Position numbers and translations under genes: made by a program. Positions 34,651 to 45,311 of a stretch of DNA of 64,000 bases are shown here, one piece after another (position 1 is the first letter of the stretch; every line of letters starts with the position of its first letter). Origin of the DNA: Rhabditophanes sp. KR3021 (taxonomy: Eukaryota > Nematoda > Chromadorea > Rhabditida > Alloionematidae); assembly GCA_963281155.1 (NCBI GenBank), contig CAUJLY010000003.1:5456001-5520000 (forward strand), read 5' to 3'. The notes under the pieces are model-generated. The model was not told the DNA's origin. It saw nothing but the letters and a program-made list of their open reading frames with translations, and made no database searches.

Positions 34651-37600
34651 TCAGATAAAGTATTTGCCAGCCGACACGAACATTAATTTTTGAATTAAGA
34701 ACTCATCCTCCACCGAAGCAAGGTGTCCTGAAATAAAGAATCATTAAAAAGTGTGATTGATAAGGAACAAAAAAGCATAGATACTTATGTACATATTGTA
34801 AAGTATACAGCTCTTTTGATTCTCGTATAATAAATTTTGCTTATTTTATTTAATTTTACCTGAAATATGATTAACATTAGGTAAAAATGATCAACCTACC
34901 TCCTCTACCGATAAAATTATCTATCTTCACGTAATTTTGCGAGCAATGTGTTACGATGTACTTTACTAAGGTTGTGTGTTTAGGACTATTTAGGATGGAT
35001 TGATTGATGTGTTGGATCATTTCGTGATAACATCGTCCTCGACTCGAAATGTCCTTTTTTGAAGCTTCGCAGTGTTCTATTAGAGCACTGTGAGCGGGGA
35101 CAAAATGGTCCTCAAAGTTTCCTACTAATAAAACATATTTGAAGGAAGCAAATGCTTTATTCGTTGATAAATTGTACATGAAAGAGGATCTGTGCTTTAT
35201 TTGGTCCCTCATGACCAATTGCTTCATTGAATCAGATTGTTTGAGCCAGGAAAAAAAGTTTATCCCCCAAGATGTTTTGGTGTCAGCATACATGAGACTG
35301 GTATGTGGCGAATTAAGACTCATAAAAGTGTGAAGGTGTGGGTAAATTTCATTGATACGGGAATTATTGAACATCGACCGAACAATGATTGAACCCAAGG
35401 AGTGAGAGATGATGCTATAATTAACGTTATTGCCATATACTTAAGTTATTTACTTACGACACTTTCTTTGCTTCTATTTCTCTAAACATTTCAATTACTT
35501 CAGATAACAAATGCCTCCCCAATTCATTTAAATCAGACCAGGTTTTGTTTTCAATAGAGCAAGAATCAAGGAAGGCATAATTGATGTGAGGATTCGACAC
35601 AATCAGGAAATTTTTGTACATTGCCAAGTCATGTGAATTTCCTTTCAGACCATGAACTAAAACAACTAAATGAGCAGGTGTGTCAGCTCTATTTCTGCTA
35701 AACTTATATTGCTGATGTATATTAGGTGTAAAATATGATATTTTAGACGACAATACTGAATTAGATTCTGAATATAAAACTCCCTCGAATTGAATATTTC
35801 TAAGAAGCAGTTTTAGATTTTCTTTATTCTGCGTAAAAGCCAGTAAATCATCATCTTCCTGTCCAAGTTTGCTAATGAGATCTTTTGTTTTTGCGCATTT
35901 TTTCAGAGAAGATCTGGAAGATATACTACAAGTGGTAGATAAATCACATTCCTTGGTATTTGTAAATTGATAGTCTGATATACTACGGGTTGGATTAAAT
36001 TCACTAATTGCAAGCGCATCTAACTTAGGCTCGCTACATATTCGTTTAAATTTAGCACCACCTTCGTCTAACATCGCAAGCATGCTAATTTGATCAGATT
36101 CTAATGATATCAAGTCTGAACCAGACGACACACCACTTTCACTTTCTTCAGTCGATACAGGTAAAAATATATGTTCTAATATGATACATCTATAAAAAGA
36201 TAATATCTTATAAATGCAGTGACTAATTTATAGTTGAAAATAAATTTGTTCAATGACATTGCCTTAAGCACATATTTATTACGATCAAAAATTTGTTAGT
36301 ATCATTATGTATTATTTTAAATTTGCTAACATTATGTATTATGTGCTATTTTAAATTTGTTAATATTATTGTGTATTATGAATAGTATAGTTGATTACGT
36401 CAAAATAATAACTGTAACTATTTACAAAGCACTACACAGTATTTCTTCTGTTACCTGTTTTCTATTTATTTTTTACTAATTTCTGTTACTATTTGTTACT
36501 AACCTTTGTTGCTATGTTTATCAATTTTTGTTACTAATTTGTATTAATTTTTGTTTTTTTGCTTACCCCTTAGGAAATAGTTGATCAATTTCTTCACAAT
36601 GCAACTGTAATCTTGGTATTGACTTCCAATACTTGCTATCACCAATCTTTTTAACCACCATTTCATGCATTTTCTCAAATTCGGAATTACTACCTAAGCT
36701 CAAGGTGGAATCCTCCCAATAAACAAAACCTTCCCCAAGTCTTTTGATATTGAGAGCCATCTCTGTTTTATGGAGTGATTCATTAAGTTGTTTCGAATTT
36801 TTGAATAACTGCAGAACTTGACCAAACAGCTGTTGGGTCTTTGTTGAGTAGGTAGAAGCGTCTCTTTCGAAGGAAGACCAAGGTAGTGGTTCAGTCTGTA
36901 TGGTGTTTAGAACTTTTTCTAGCTCGCCCTCTAAATCAAATAACGGAACAAAAATGACGCTTTCTATGAGTGAAGAGTATTTTTGAATAAAAGTTTGCAA
37001 GGAGTGTATAGTAGCCATCAGACTTTGCACAGCCAGATGGTGACAATGTCTGAGCTGAGCACTGATAATAGGCTCTGGTCCATCGACTTTTTTTCTCGTT
37101 AAAATACCCACCAGGGCTGCGTGTATTGATAAACAGACTGCTAACGAATTGTCGTTGTCAAATGTGACGGTCCTGTGTAAATGAATGCTGCTGTCCATTC
37201 TTAATTTTAGACTTAATTTACGTGTGCACAGATATTTAGGATCACCTTCTAAGACTGGCAATTCTGTTGTTAAATTTCTTGGTCTGAATGCGAGATCAAG
37301 GGTTATATTCAAAATTGGTCTGATATCATGATCAATTCTTTTTTGATAATTGAAGTCGATGCAAAAGACGTCACCTAGTTTTAAATTTTCTCGTAAATAT
37401 AGAATGGGAACGTATCTCGAGGTGGCGACGTTTTGTGTTACTTCAGCCGGCAAGAGAGATACACTTTCAGATGAATCTATGGTGTCGTGTGTTATTTTGA
37501 CTGCTGTCTCATCATATTCTGGAAATCTAATCCTGATCTAAATTTATTTGTTTATTTAAATACTTAATTTAACTTATTAACTTACAGCATAACTTCCTCT

Positions 37601-37675
37601 ATGCATCAAATTAACGTTAAAGACTTCCTCTACCCGTAACCAAATTTTAAATTGCGGATATGCGTGAATATACAT
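34651..37675 (-). CDS. FAM135-like protein, full-length
   Basis: Five exons (37675..37586, 37537..36567, 36189..35458, 35414..34900, 34727..34651) give 794 residues. The N-terminal FAM135 domain starts KIWLRVEEVFNVNLMHRG and spans about 350 residues with a helical bundle (KLNIKRLGEGFVYW-type end). A disordered Ser-rich linker follows, then a C-terminal lipase-like alpha/beta-hydrolase: LVVLVHGLKGNSHDL (~528), SHSLGS at ~600 (the usual first Gly of the GxSxG elbow is Ser), HFVPAHSALIEH, and a terminal GHLASVEDE with the expected His. FAM135 members are conserved in animals with poorly defined function. Intron 2 (377 nt) and intron 4 (172 nt) are long for this window; intron 2 holds degenerate AT-rich repeats. 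Confidence 0.88.
36295..36545. repeat. Degenerate short repeats in FAM135-like intron 2
   Basis: Two blocks: ATTATGTATTAT(GTGCT)ATTTTAAATTTG-type copies at about 36300-36380, then repeated TTTTTGTTACTAATTTG-type units at about 36465-36545. The composition changes sharply from the exons. It looks like simple-repeat expansion rather than a transposon. Confidence 0.5.
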
Positions 37676-38407
37676 ACTAGGTAAATCAGATTTCAATCAC
37701 TGAAATGCAAAAAGTTTTAAAAATACTTGGTATATCTAGTAACCATGTAGAATCAATTAAAAGGTTTTAAAATAAATAGATAAATAGTGTATGTGTTTTT
37801 AGATGAAATGTTTGTACAGATACTCTTATTCATCCTTTATTAAATGAAATCATCAAACCAAATGCAATTATATTGCACGCAATATGTTATTTGTGACCTA
37901 GAAAATTGACTTTTAATAATATTCTGAATTATTAAAAGTGTTAAGCTTTTATAAAATACATGTGTTAGCTTAATCTTTTAAATAAAACTAATAATAGTAT
38001 AATACATGATGGCCGCATGTTACTTCCGTTTTATTTAATATATTTTTCACTCTAGTGCTTTCAACACAAATATAATGTTGACGAGATATACGTTTTTTAA
38101 GTGACAATAATAGGGTGGTTCTAGTCTTTTTCCTATTTTAATTTCACTTCTCAACAATAAATAACATATTAAAATGTACGTAATTGGCATGCGTGTGTAT
38201 ACACTTGAACATTCGTGATAGGATGTGTGTAGTTTGGCATGGAGTACGCATGTTTTAAATACACAATAAACAATTCTATTAAATTTATTTGTTGTTCCTA
38301 TATTGGGTGATGTATTGTGTGTCGTTTTTCAACAAACAACATTATAAATATCGTTACAAATAAAATTATCCATTCATTTTAGTGTAATCTCAAATTAAAA
38401 TACCACA
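37676..38407. other. Divergent promoter region (FAM135-like / PNGase-like)
   Basis: 732 bp between two divergently transcribed genes, AT-rich, with no ORF or repeat recognised. It is expected to hold both promoters. Confidence 0.45.
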
Positions 38408-39787
38408 ATGGTATTGGCAATAACTTCAGAGTTGCAATTTGTAGAATGTATGAAGAAGGGTGGAAGTATTGTTATTGATTTTTATTCTGATCATTGCCCA
38501 CCATGTCGCATAATTGCTCCGAAGTATTTAGAATTTTCAAAGAAGTATCAGAATGTAACCTTTCTAAAAGTGAACGTTGACAACTGTAGAACGCTGGCTA
38601 TGCGTTACGCAATCAAAGCTATTCCTACTTTTGTTTTTGTGAAACTAAATAAGGAAATTGATAGATTACAGGGTGGAAATACTCAAGCCTTAGAAGCTAA
38701 AATTCGTGCTCTTTCTCAGTCGACTATTGACAAGCCTGGATTTGTTATATCAACTGCTGCAACGAATGAAGAAAGAAACTTTTTATCTCAATTTGCTAAT
38801 TCTGCCAAAAGAATGAAACTCTATGAGGATGAGATTGCTCAAGCATTGGCTTCTTCTTTGTTGCCCGAAGATCACTTTAGGAAAGAAGCAAAGGTAGCCG
38901 ATGGAGTTTACGATGAAATAGCCTTAGTTCGCCAATTATGTGACTGGTTTAAACAAGATTTCTTCAAGTGGTCAGACTCGCCAAAATGCCATAAATGTCA
39001 AGAGCCGACACGTTTAAACGCATTTGTTAATGGAGCTCCGACCCGTGATGAAGGCGAAGATGGAGCTTTAACTGTAGAAATTTATGAATGCCGTCGTTGC
39101 CAAGTGGACGTCCGTTTTCCTAGATACAATAATCCCATAAAATTGCTATCCACTAGAAATGGGAGAAACTTAGAGTGGACAAATGCATTTACCCTCTTTT
39201 TGAGAGCTTTAAATTTAGACGCTAGATATGTTGTTGATGTTGATAGTAATAGTTGGTGTGAATTTTATAGTTCAATTGAAAAGAGATGGATTCATGTTGA
39301 TCCTTGCGAGGGAATTATGGATACCCCTTTATTGTATGAGAAAGGATTTAATAAGAAGCTAAGTTATGTAATTGCCAATCATAGAGATCATATTAGGGAT
39401 GTGACTTGGAGGTACACCTTCGACTGGAATAAAGTAAAGGAAAGAAGATGCAAAGTTCGGGAGTCAGTTTTGGAAAATTTTGTGGATAAATATAATTTAC
39501 GCTTCGATTCTACGATGACAGTTCAAAGAAAAGCTGAATTAAGAAGCCAAGCAGCTAAAGAATGTAATGAATTCAAGAATCCAGTCAACAATCTGAGGAA
39601 AGGTAACCCCCACCAAGGAGCTAGAGTTTCAGGGAATGAAGAATGTAAAAGTAAGCAAGGTGAGTCTTCTAAAAAAACAGATGACTCTACCAAGACATGC
39701 AATATTAATGACCCCAATTGCAACGGAACAAATTCCACAACAGATGCCAAACCAGCTGAACCAGAAAAAGAATGGGTTGTTCTTTGA
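38408..39787 (+). CDS. Thioredoxin-PNGase fusion, probable pseudoenzyme
   Basis: One uninterrupted 459-codon exon. Residues 1-105 form a thioredoxin domain with the active site CPPC (C30, C33; canonical CGPC, and the preceding Trp is His). Residues ~165-380 match the transglutaminase core of cytosolic peptide:N-glycanase, including the zinc cysteines (C194/C197 and C228/C231), HVDPCEG and PLLYEKGFNKKLSYVIA. Nematode PNG-1 is known for this thioredoxin fusion. The catalytic Cys of GRCGEW is Asn254 (GRNLEW), and the catalytic His is Asn281; only Asp298 remains. Their spacing (27 and 17) equals that in yeast Png1. The C-terminal sugar-binding (PAW) domain of PNG-1 is replaced by a low-complexity tail (...STTDAKPAEPEKEWVVL). 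Deglycosylation activity is therefore unlikely. It may be an intronless retrocopy. Confidence 0.85.
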   Translation: MVLAITSELQFVECMKKGGSIVIDFYSDHCPPCRIIAPKYLEFSKKYQNVTFLKVNVDNCRTLAMRYAIKAIPTFVFVKLNKEIDRLQGGNTQALEAKIRALSQSTIDKPGFVISTAATNEERNFLSQFANSAKRMKLYEDEIAQALASSLLPEDHFRKEAKVADGVYDEIALVRQLCDWFKQDFFKWSDSPKCHKCQEPTRLNAFVNGAPTRDEGEDGALTVEIYECRRCQVDVRFPRYNNPIKLLSTRNGRNLEWTNAFTLFLRALNLDARYVVDVDSNSWCEFYSSIEKRWIHVDPCEGIMDTPLLYEKGFNKKLSYVIANHRDHIRDVTWRYTFDWNKVKERRCKVRESVLENFVDKYNLRFDSTMTVQRKAELRSQAAKECNEFKNPVNNLRKGNPHQGARVSGNEECKSKQGESSKKTDDSTKTCNINDPNCNGTNSTTDAKPAEPEKEWVVL

Positions 39788-40216
39788 TTTAGAATTTATT
39801 TTATTTATATTGTTATTAATTTTACATTTATAAATATTAAATCGGATATTTCATTAACTATTATTTTCGATATTCGTTGTGTAATTGGAGAATACGATAT
39901 CAAAAATTAATACTATGCAAAATATCCCTAAAATGTGTTCCTTGCATATTTAAACTTAGGAATCATTTTGTCGAATAATATATGTGCTATCTTTATTACC
40001 TTCAGTATCACAACAATACAGGCTAATTAAATGCTATTAATAGCAAAAATAATTGTATCTTTGCGAATATTATGTTCGTTAACATTTTTTAAATTAAAAT
40101 TTTGTTTATTCTTAAATTTGAATATGATTATTTGTGTGAAATTTGATTGTTATGTTTATGGTATGAAAGAACAACTCATATCATTCTAAAGCAACCTTTC
40201 GATTTGTGTTGTAGAA
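39788..40216. other. Intergenic, nothing recognised
   Basis: A 429-bp AT-rich stretch following the PNGase-like gene. No features seen. Confidence 0.45.
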
Positions 40217-40634
40217 ATGTGTGCTGGCGATAACAGACGCAAAACTGCAGCAAGAAACCGTGCCCTCAATCAATCTAAAATGAGTCTCTTCCAATCTAAT
40301 TGTAAACCACGAGTATTGCCGAATCAGTTCAAAAGTCTTCACCAGCTCCCTCTCCAGCTTGCACTCCAAAGGTTAAGACTCGATCACCTGCTCCACATCA
40401 AATAGTCAAAAAACCTACACCTGAACCTTCTAAACCAGCCAAAAAATCTCCACTTCCTCCAAAGCCTGTTAAGAAAAAGTCATCTAGCTCTCAGCAAAAA
40501 AATAACACCCAAGAAATTGGTATGTTGTATGATTTAATATTATGTAAATTTTTCTTTTAGTTCTTGATCCAAGAGTCGTAGGACCCACTGCCAACCCTCG
40601 CCGTCTTCTACCAATGATGTATCGCCGACAATGA
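40217..40634 (+). pseudogene. Small Pro/Lys-rich gene with a frame break
   Basis: ATG 40217 opens a basic peptide (MCAGDNRRKTAARNRALNQS). A second frame takes over near 40310 and reads as a Pro/Lys/Ser-rich linker (SPAPSPACTPKVKTRSPAP, later KKPTPEPSKPAKKSPLPP). This frame splices cleanly (GGTATG donor 40520, TTTTAG acceptor 40560) to a short exon ending VVGPTANPRRLLPMMYRRQ. One base of shift, or an undetected splice, is needed between the halves. No family is recognised; it could be a functional gene mis-modelled at its 5' end. Confidence 0.35.
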
Positions 40635-40690
40635 AATAAGGCATTCGGTTCCTCAAATGACAGGTACTTTGTCCTTGGACTGACACTGAA

Positions 40691-40990
40691 ATGGCGTGCG
40701 AACCTTCTGTGATTGTTGTTGGTCAATATTCAACCGGAAAAACTAGTTTAATCAATTACCTTACTGATCCCAAGTATCCTGAATCCAAGACAGGCGATGA
40801 ACCAACTACAGACAAATTCGTTATCCTCCAACATGGAAGTGAAGATGTAGTCAATGATGGAAAGAATGCTTGCTCCAACTCTGCATTTCAAATTCAAGCA
40901 AATTGATGCTTTAAATCAAAGATGTGCTCAGCCGACATTCTCAAGCACAGATAACAAAGGATACGTAATAAACATGAGCTTTATTCATAT
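40691..40990 (+). pseudogene. EHD/RME-1-type ATPase fragment
   Basis: The frame from 40691 contains VIVVGQYSTGKTSLINYL and GDEPTTDKF, which match the P-loop and switch I (EPTTD) of the EHD dynamin-like ATPases that remodel endocytic membranes. After GKNA the match jumps frame at about 40866 (FKFKQIDALNQRCAQPTF, like the FxxLxxFGxxFLxRFxCAQ stretch), then ends. Only ~100 of about 530 residues are present, with no EH domain. It is a truncated, frameshifted copy. Confidence 0.6.
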
Positions 40991-41164
40991 TTGGCGCTCA
41001 TTAACAATGTTGTAAAATACGTGTGTACGTACATTCTGATATTACACCTAGCATCTTTATATTATAGTCATTGGAGAAAACGCATCCTACATCTTGCAGC
41101 GAACTTTTAAGTCAAAGTCATCAAATTTTTTGCATAGGCATCACTTTATTTTTTTTCTTCTACA

Positions 41165-43343
41165 ATGATGTCTCAGCAAAATTGTACACGACCGACCATT
41201 TCCAAAAGATTAGAAAAGAATGTTCGTCTCCTAAATGCCATTATCAAAGATAAGATCAATATTGGTTGCTGCGAAATTGAGGATATTACTGAATTTGTTA
41301 AAAAGTATATCAACTTCTTAAATTACACAACTTACTTTCCGTATCCAAGCGAAGTTACTGTTTCCCAAAAATTAGTTGATTGTGTGAGGAAAAGGAGCAA
41401 TCAACCGCTGTATGACTTAGAAGCTTCGATAGTTTTCGATTCTGATGAGATCAAAGCAATCATTCCAGAAGATTACTTAATGGTTAAAAAGTATTTTGAT
41501 GTCAACTTAGTCAAGTACAAAAAACTTGCAAAATCAACTAAAGGTTAGTTTCAAATGTATTAATTACATAATTATTTTAGGTTCGGAATGCTATCTCTCG
41601 GAAATTAATTTACCAATTAAGAGCTTTAGCAACGTTAAACATTTCCACTATACACCAAAAGCGACACCGAAATTGCCAAAGATTGTGAACGTTGACGTAT
41701 GCGCTACTATCCTAAGATATCTGAATGGTGGAGGCAGAATAATGACAAGCAACTTCAACAAACCCTGTGCTTACAAAAGGTACATTGAAGATTGCATTTT
41801 TACAGAAATATCACTTTTTGCTGATGAGGTTGATGGTGACTTCAAGCACACGAAGAGAACCGTCCATTCAAAAGATATAATGTCTCTTTATGACATCTTT
41901 CATTACAATCATGAGGACTACGTTGGAATTGATGAGGACGTTTATCAACACTTTCCTAACACAGTTACTGAATGGAAAAAAGTTTTAATTGCCTTGAACA
42001 AGTTAATTGGTCAAAATTTACACTGGAGTAATGATCTGATTTTGCGTAACTTTGGTTACTTGTTCCCAACTTTCAGTGATAAAGATAGCTTAAGTATCGA
42101 ACTGAAGAAACAAGGCCTAACGAATGTATTGATCAAACGTTTCACTATGGATGATGTTTCTACTGAAATTCAAGAATATTGCACACACTGCTTAATGTTT
42201 GGAAAATGCTATTGTGTACGAGCATTATCTCACAATTGGCCAGTACCAATCTTCTGTAATGAAGACGAGCCTATTTTCAAAGAAAGGAAAAGACCGTGCA
42301 GTCGTTTTTGTTTCAAAAATGAAGAAAATTACTGTAATAAACTACTGTCAGATTTTAATGAACTCGAAAAGGCAAGGTTCGCAACTTTTTATCAGATCTT
42401 TGGGCCTAAATTTTGTAGGATTAAAAAGGAACTTACCACTCGATATCCAACAATGAGGGTAAAATGCTCTCACATTTGTCACTTTATCAGAAAATTTGGT
42501 TCTAAGTCAATCATTGTTCAAGAAAGAATAATGCTCCCACCAAATCTAATGAAAAAAGTTCCATATGCTATATTTTCTATGAATCTTAAAAATGATTATT
42601 TTGTAAAAGGAAAATACTTAAATAATGGATCAATCTACTTCTGCCATCATAGTGGAGCATGTTCTGTTCAGAATAATTGTATTTGTGCTATAAGGAAAAC
42701 AATTTGCACTGAAAAGTGTCTTTGTCCACCATCTTGTTCAGTTAAGTTCTGCGGGTGTGATTGTACTAAAGGAAATTGCAAGCCAAGTAATTGCAGATGT
42801 ATGATTCTTGGGTGGGAATGCATGCCTTCCGTTTGTTCGTCATGCAAATGCATACCATTTGCGACAAAAGATGTAAAAAGCACTTGTCAAAACAGTCATA
42901 TTCAAAGAGGAATGATCAAGGCATCCTACAAAGCAAAGAGTTTAATAGTTGGAAATGGGTGCTTTTCAAAAAATGATGTCAAACGTGGTGAATTATTTGA
43001 TTTCTACACTGGTGAAATTATCTCATCTTATATTGCCGATGAAAGAGCTTCAAATATATATAATAAAGAGCAACTGACTTATTTATTTATTTTGGACCAA
43101 GCTTATTCAATAGATGCGAAGTATTTTGGAAATGTAACTCGTTACATTAATAATTCAACTTCATATGGAAATTTAACTTCAAGGATCACTGTGGTTAATA
43201 GTGTGAACGTAATTGGCTTGTATGCGTTAAAAGATATTGCAACGAATCAAGAGTTGACATTCGATTACCATTTCAGTGACGATGTTGCAATGCACTTTAT
43301 CGACGAACCTCCGAAGATTATTGAATGGGAGATAAATAATTAA
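41165..43343 (+). CDS. E(z)/MES-2-like Polycomb histone methyltransferase
   Basis: Two exons (41165..41543, 41581..43343) with a 37-nt intron give 713 residues, close to E(z)/EZH2 length. E(z) is the PRC2 subunit that methylates H3K27. The middle has a Cys-rich SANT/MCSS-like part, then a CXC domain (CHHSGACSVQNNCICAIRK through CRCMILGWECMPSVCSSCKC) and a C-terminal SET domain with SIQRG, TGEIIS and ELTFDYHFS. The SET AdoMet motif NHSxxPNC is NNS (N650-N651-S652) followed by no Cys, and GWG is GNG. The CXC order and the SIQRG link identify E(z) rather than other SET families. The N-terminal half is very divergent. Catalytic competence is doubtful. Confidence 0.83.
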
Positions 43344-43701
43344 TTAAATATATTCGTATTAAAGCATTAATATACTTTTAAGGTTTCTAAACTATATTTA
43401 GTTTTAATAAACATTTTGTATTTTATGAATTCATTTGTATTATATTTATGTTGCCAATAAGTTGCAATATGCTATGAATGAATTATAAATATAGTTTGTT
43501 TAAGTCGTTAATTTTATACACGCCAGATGTGAATATTATCCATTATTATTGCATTGCAAATATGAGAATGAGTCAAATTTGTTTATATTTAATTATACAC
43601 ATAACGAAAAGGCTGAAATGTAAATAATTTATATCGAATAAAATATTGTTACAATTTAAGAATGTAGGATTAGAAATTAGTACTAGGTAGAAAATATTTT
43701 A
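43344..43701. other. Convergent intergenic region
   Basis: A 358-bp AT-rich interval between the 3' ends of the E(z)-like and CDK genes. No features beyond likely poly(A) signals. Confidence 0.45.
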
Positions 43702-44716
43702 TCAATTTTGATATTCAAATTCATTGAAAGGGGCTTTTGAATGGTCTATTGTATCAAAATACGGATGCTTCAAAATCTGTTTCAAGTCAGAGCGCGCATT
43801 TGGGTTGTATCTGAGCATAGACATTAGAAGGTCGATTCCTTGTGCATTCAATACAGATTTCATCTTTTGCTCAATATGACACTGTGTCCACTTGGGGAAA
43901 GATCCTTTGTAGTCAGGCAACTCTTTTATGCCAGGCCAACTCTCCTCAGTTGGTGTTGAAAGTGTTCGGAAAATTCTGTACAGTTGGTCAATCTCCGAAT
44001 CCCCTGGAAATAATGGACGAATCGTTGCCATTTCTGCAAAAATACAAGCGATTGACCAGATGTCTACAGATGTTGAATATCTTTGGACCCCAAGCAAAAT
44101 TTCGGGAGCTCTATACCATAAAGTGACGATCTATAAATATTGATGGTTAGTAATCTGTAAATCATCGATCAATTACCTCATGTGTGTATGCTCTCAATGG
44201 AACTCCTACACTTCTTGCCAGACCAAAGTCTGCCAATTTGATGATTCCATTGTGGTTGACCAATAGATTGGCTGGTTTCAGATCGCGGTGCAGTACTCCT
44301 CGCTTATGACAGTAGCACATTGCATGGCAAATTTGATACATATAGCTCATGACAGTCTCAGCTTTCATAACTTCATCAGTTGGGTGTTTGTCCATATACT
44401 TTTTCAAATCCATTGGAAAGTGTTCAAAGACCAAATACAATTTCTTTGTTTCCAAAATGACGGCATCTAGCATCACAATACAAGGATGGTATCGAAGTTG
44501 ACGGAGCATGGCGATTTCTCTCAAAACTGTGGCAGGCACACCTTCATCTGTTGGGTCTAACTTGATTTTCTTTAAGGCCACTGTTTGATTTGTGAGCTTG
44601 CAATGACCAGTGAAAACTATCCCATAAGTACCTGCGCCAATGTTCTCCATCCTTATGTAATCATTCAGCTGAGCCATAAATATATTAGTTACAGGATTGG
44701 ATGCGAGTAAATTCAT
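43702..44716 (-). CDS. CDK1-like cyclin-dependent kinase
   Basis: Two exons (44716..44177, 44130..43702) with a 46-nt intron give 322 residues. The second Met (44677, [14 protein letters not shown]) gives the usual CDK start and may be the true one. The kinase is complete: GAGTYG loop with the inhibitory Thr-Tyr pair, ALKKI lysine, HRDLKPAN (usually QN), DFGLAR, T-loop [33 protein letters not shown]. The cyclin-binding helix reads PATVLRE instead of PSTAIRE. Overall it is closest, from memory, to CDK1 ([12 protein letters not shown]). It drives G2/M with B-type cyclins if canonical; the altered helix suggests a divergent paralogue or a changed partner. Confidence 0.85.
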
Positions 44717-45311
44717 CTTTGTCCTAGATTAGAAGTAAGCAAAGTTAAATGAAATCAAGGCTCAAATGTAAAGGTAGTTGAGTAAATTTGAATGACATAG
44801 ATGATAGTAATCAAATCTTCGTGACCAGGCTATCGTGCTAAGAGTTTTGCTTGGTGAAAGCTATATTAGTGCTGCAACTAAATCATGTAAAATAACACTA
44901 AATCAGCAATCTATTACTAATGAAGGTAAGTATACAATTATCACTTTTTAAGGGCTGCATGAATAAGATCCAAATTTGACGCATACAAACAGAAGAAAAT
45001 GAGGTAGATCATCATAAAGAAGTATGCATGATAACTATTTTCGATACAGCACAAGTCAAATTAACAAAAGTATTGAGATGTTAGTATCAGTTTTAAAAAT
45101 ATTCACGTTAGGGTTGAAAAAGTACAGGCAATATGCAGAAAGTTAAGAAATAAAATATAATAGGTTTCTTTGAAAAAACTTGGATCAGTAGAAAGAAGTA
45201 ATGTAGATATTTATTAAAAGAAAGGGATCTGAAAAAGTGGTGAAATTGTTAAATTGTAATAAATGGGGAAACTTCTGAGTATCTTCCTTATTAAAAATAA
45301 CGCCAAACAAG
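44717..45311. other. Intergenic, nothing recognised
   Basis: 595 bp upstream of the CDK gene and downstream of the immunoglobulin-domain gene. Short ORFs only. Confidence 0.45.
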
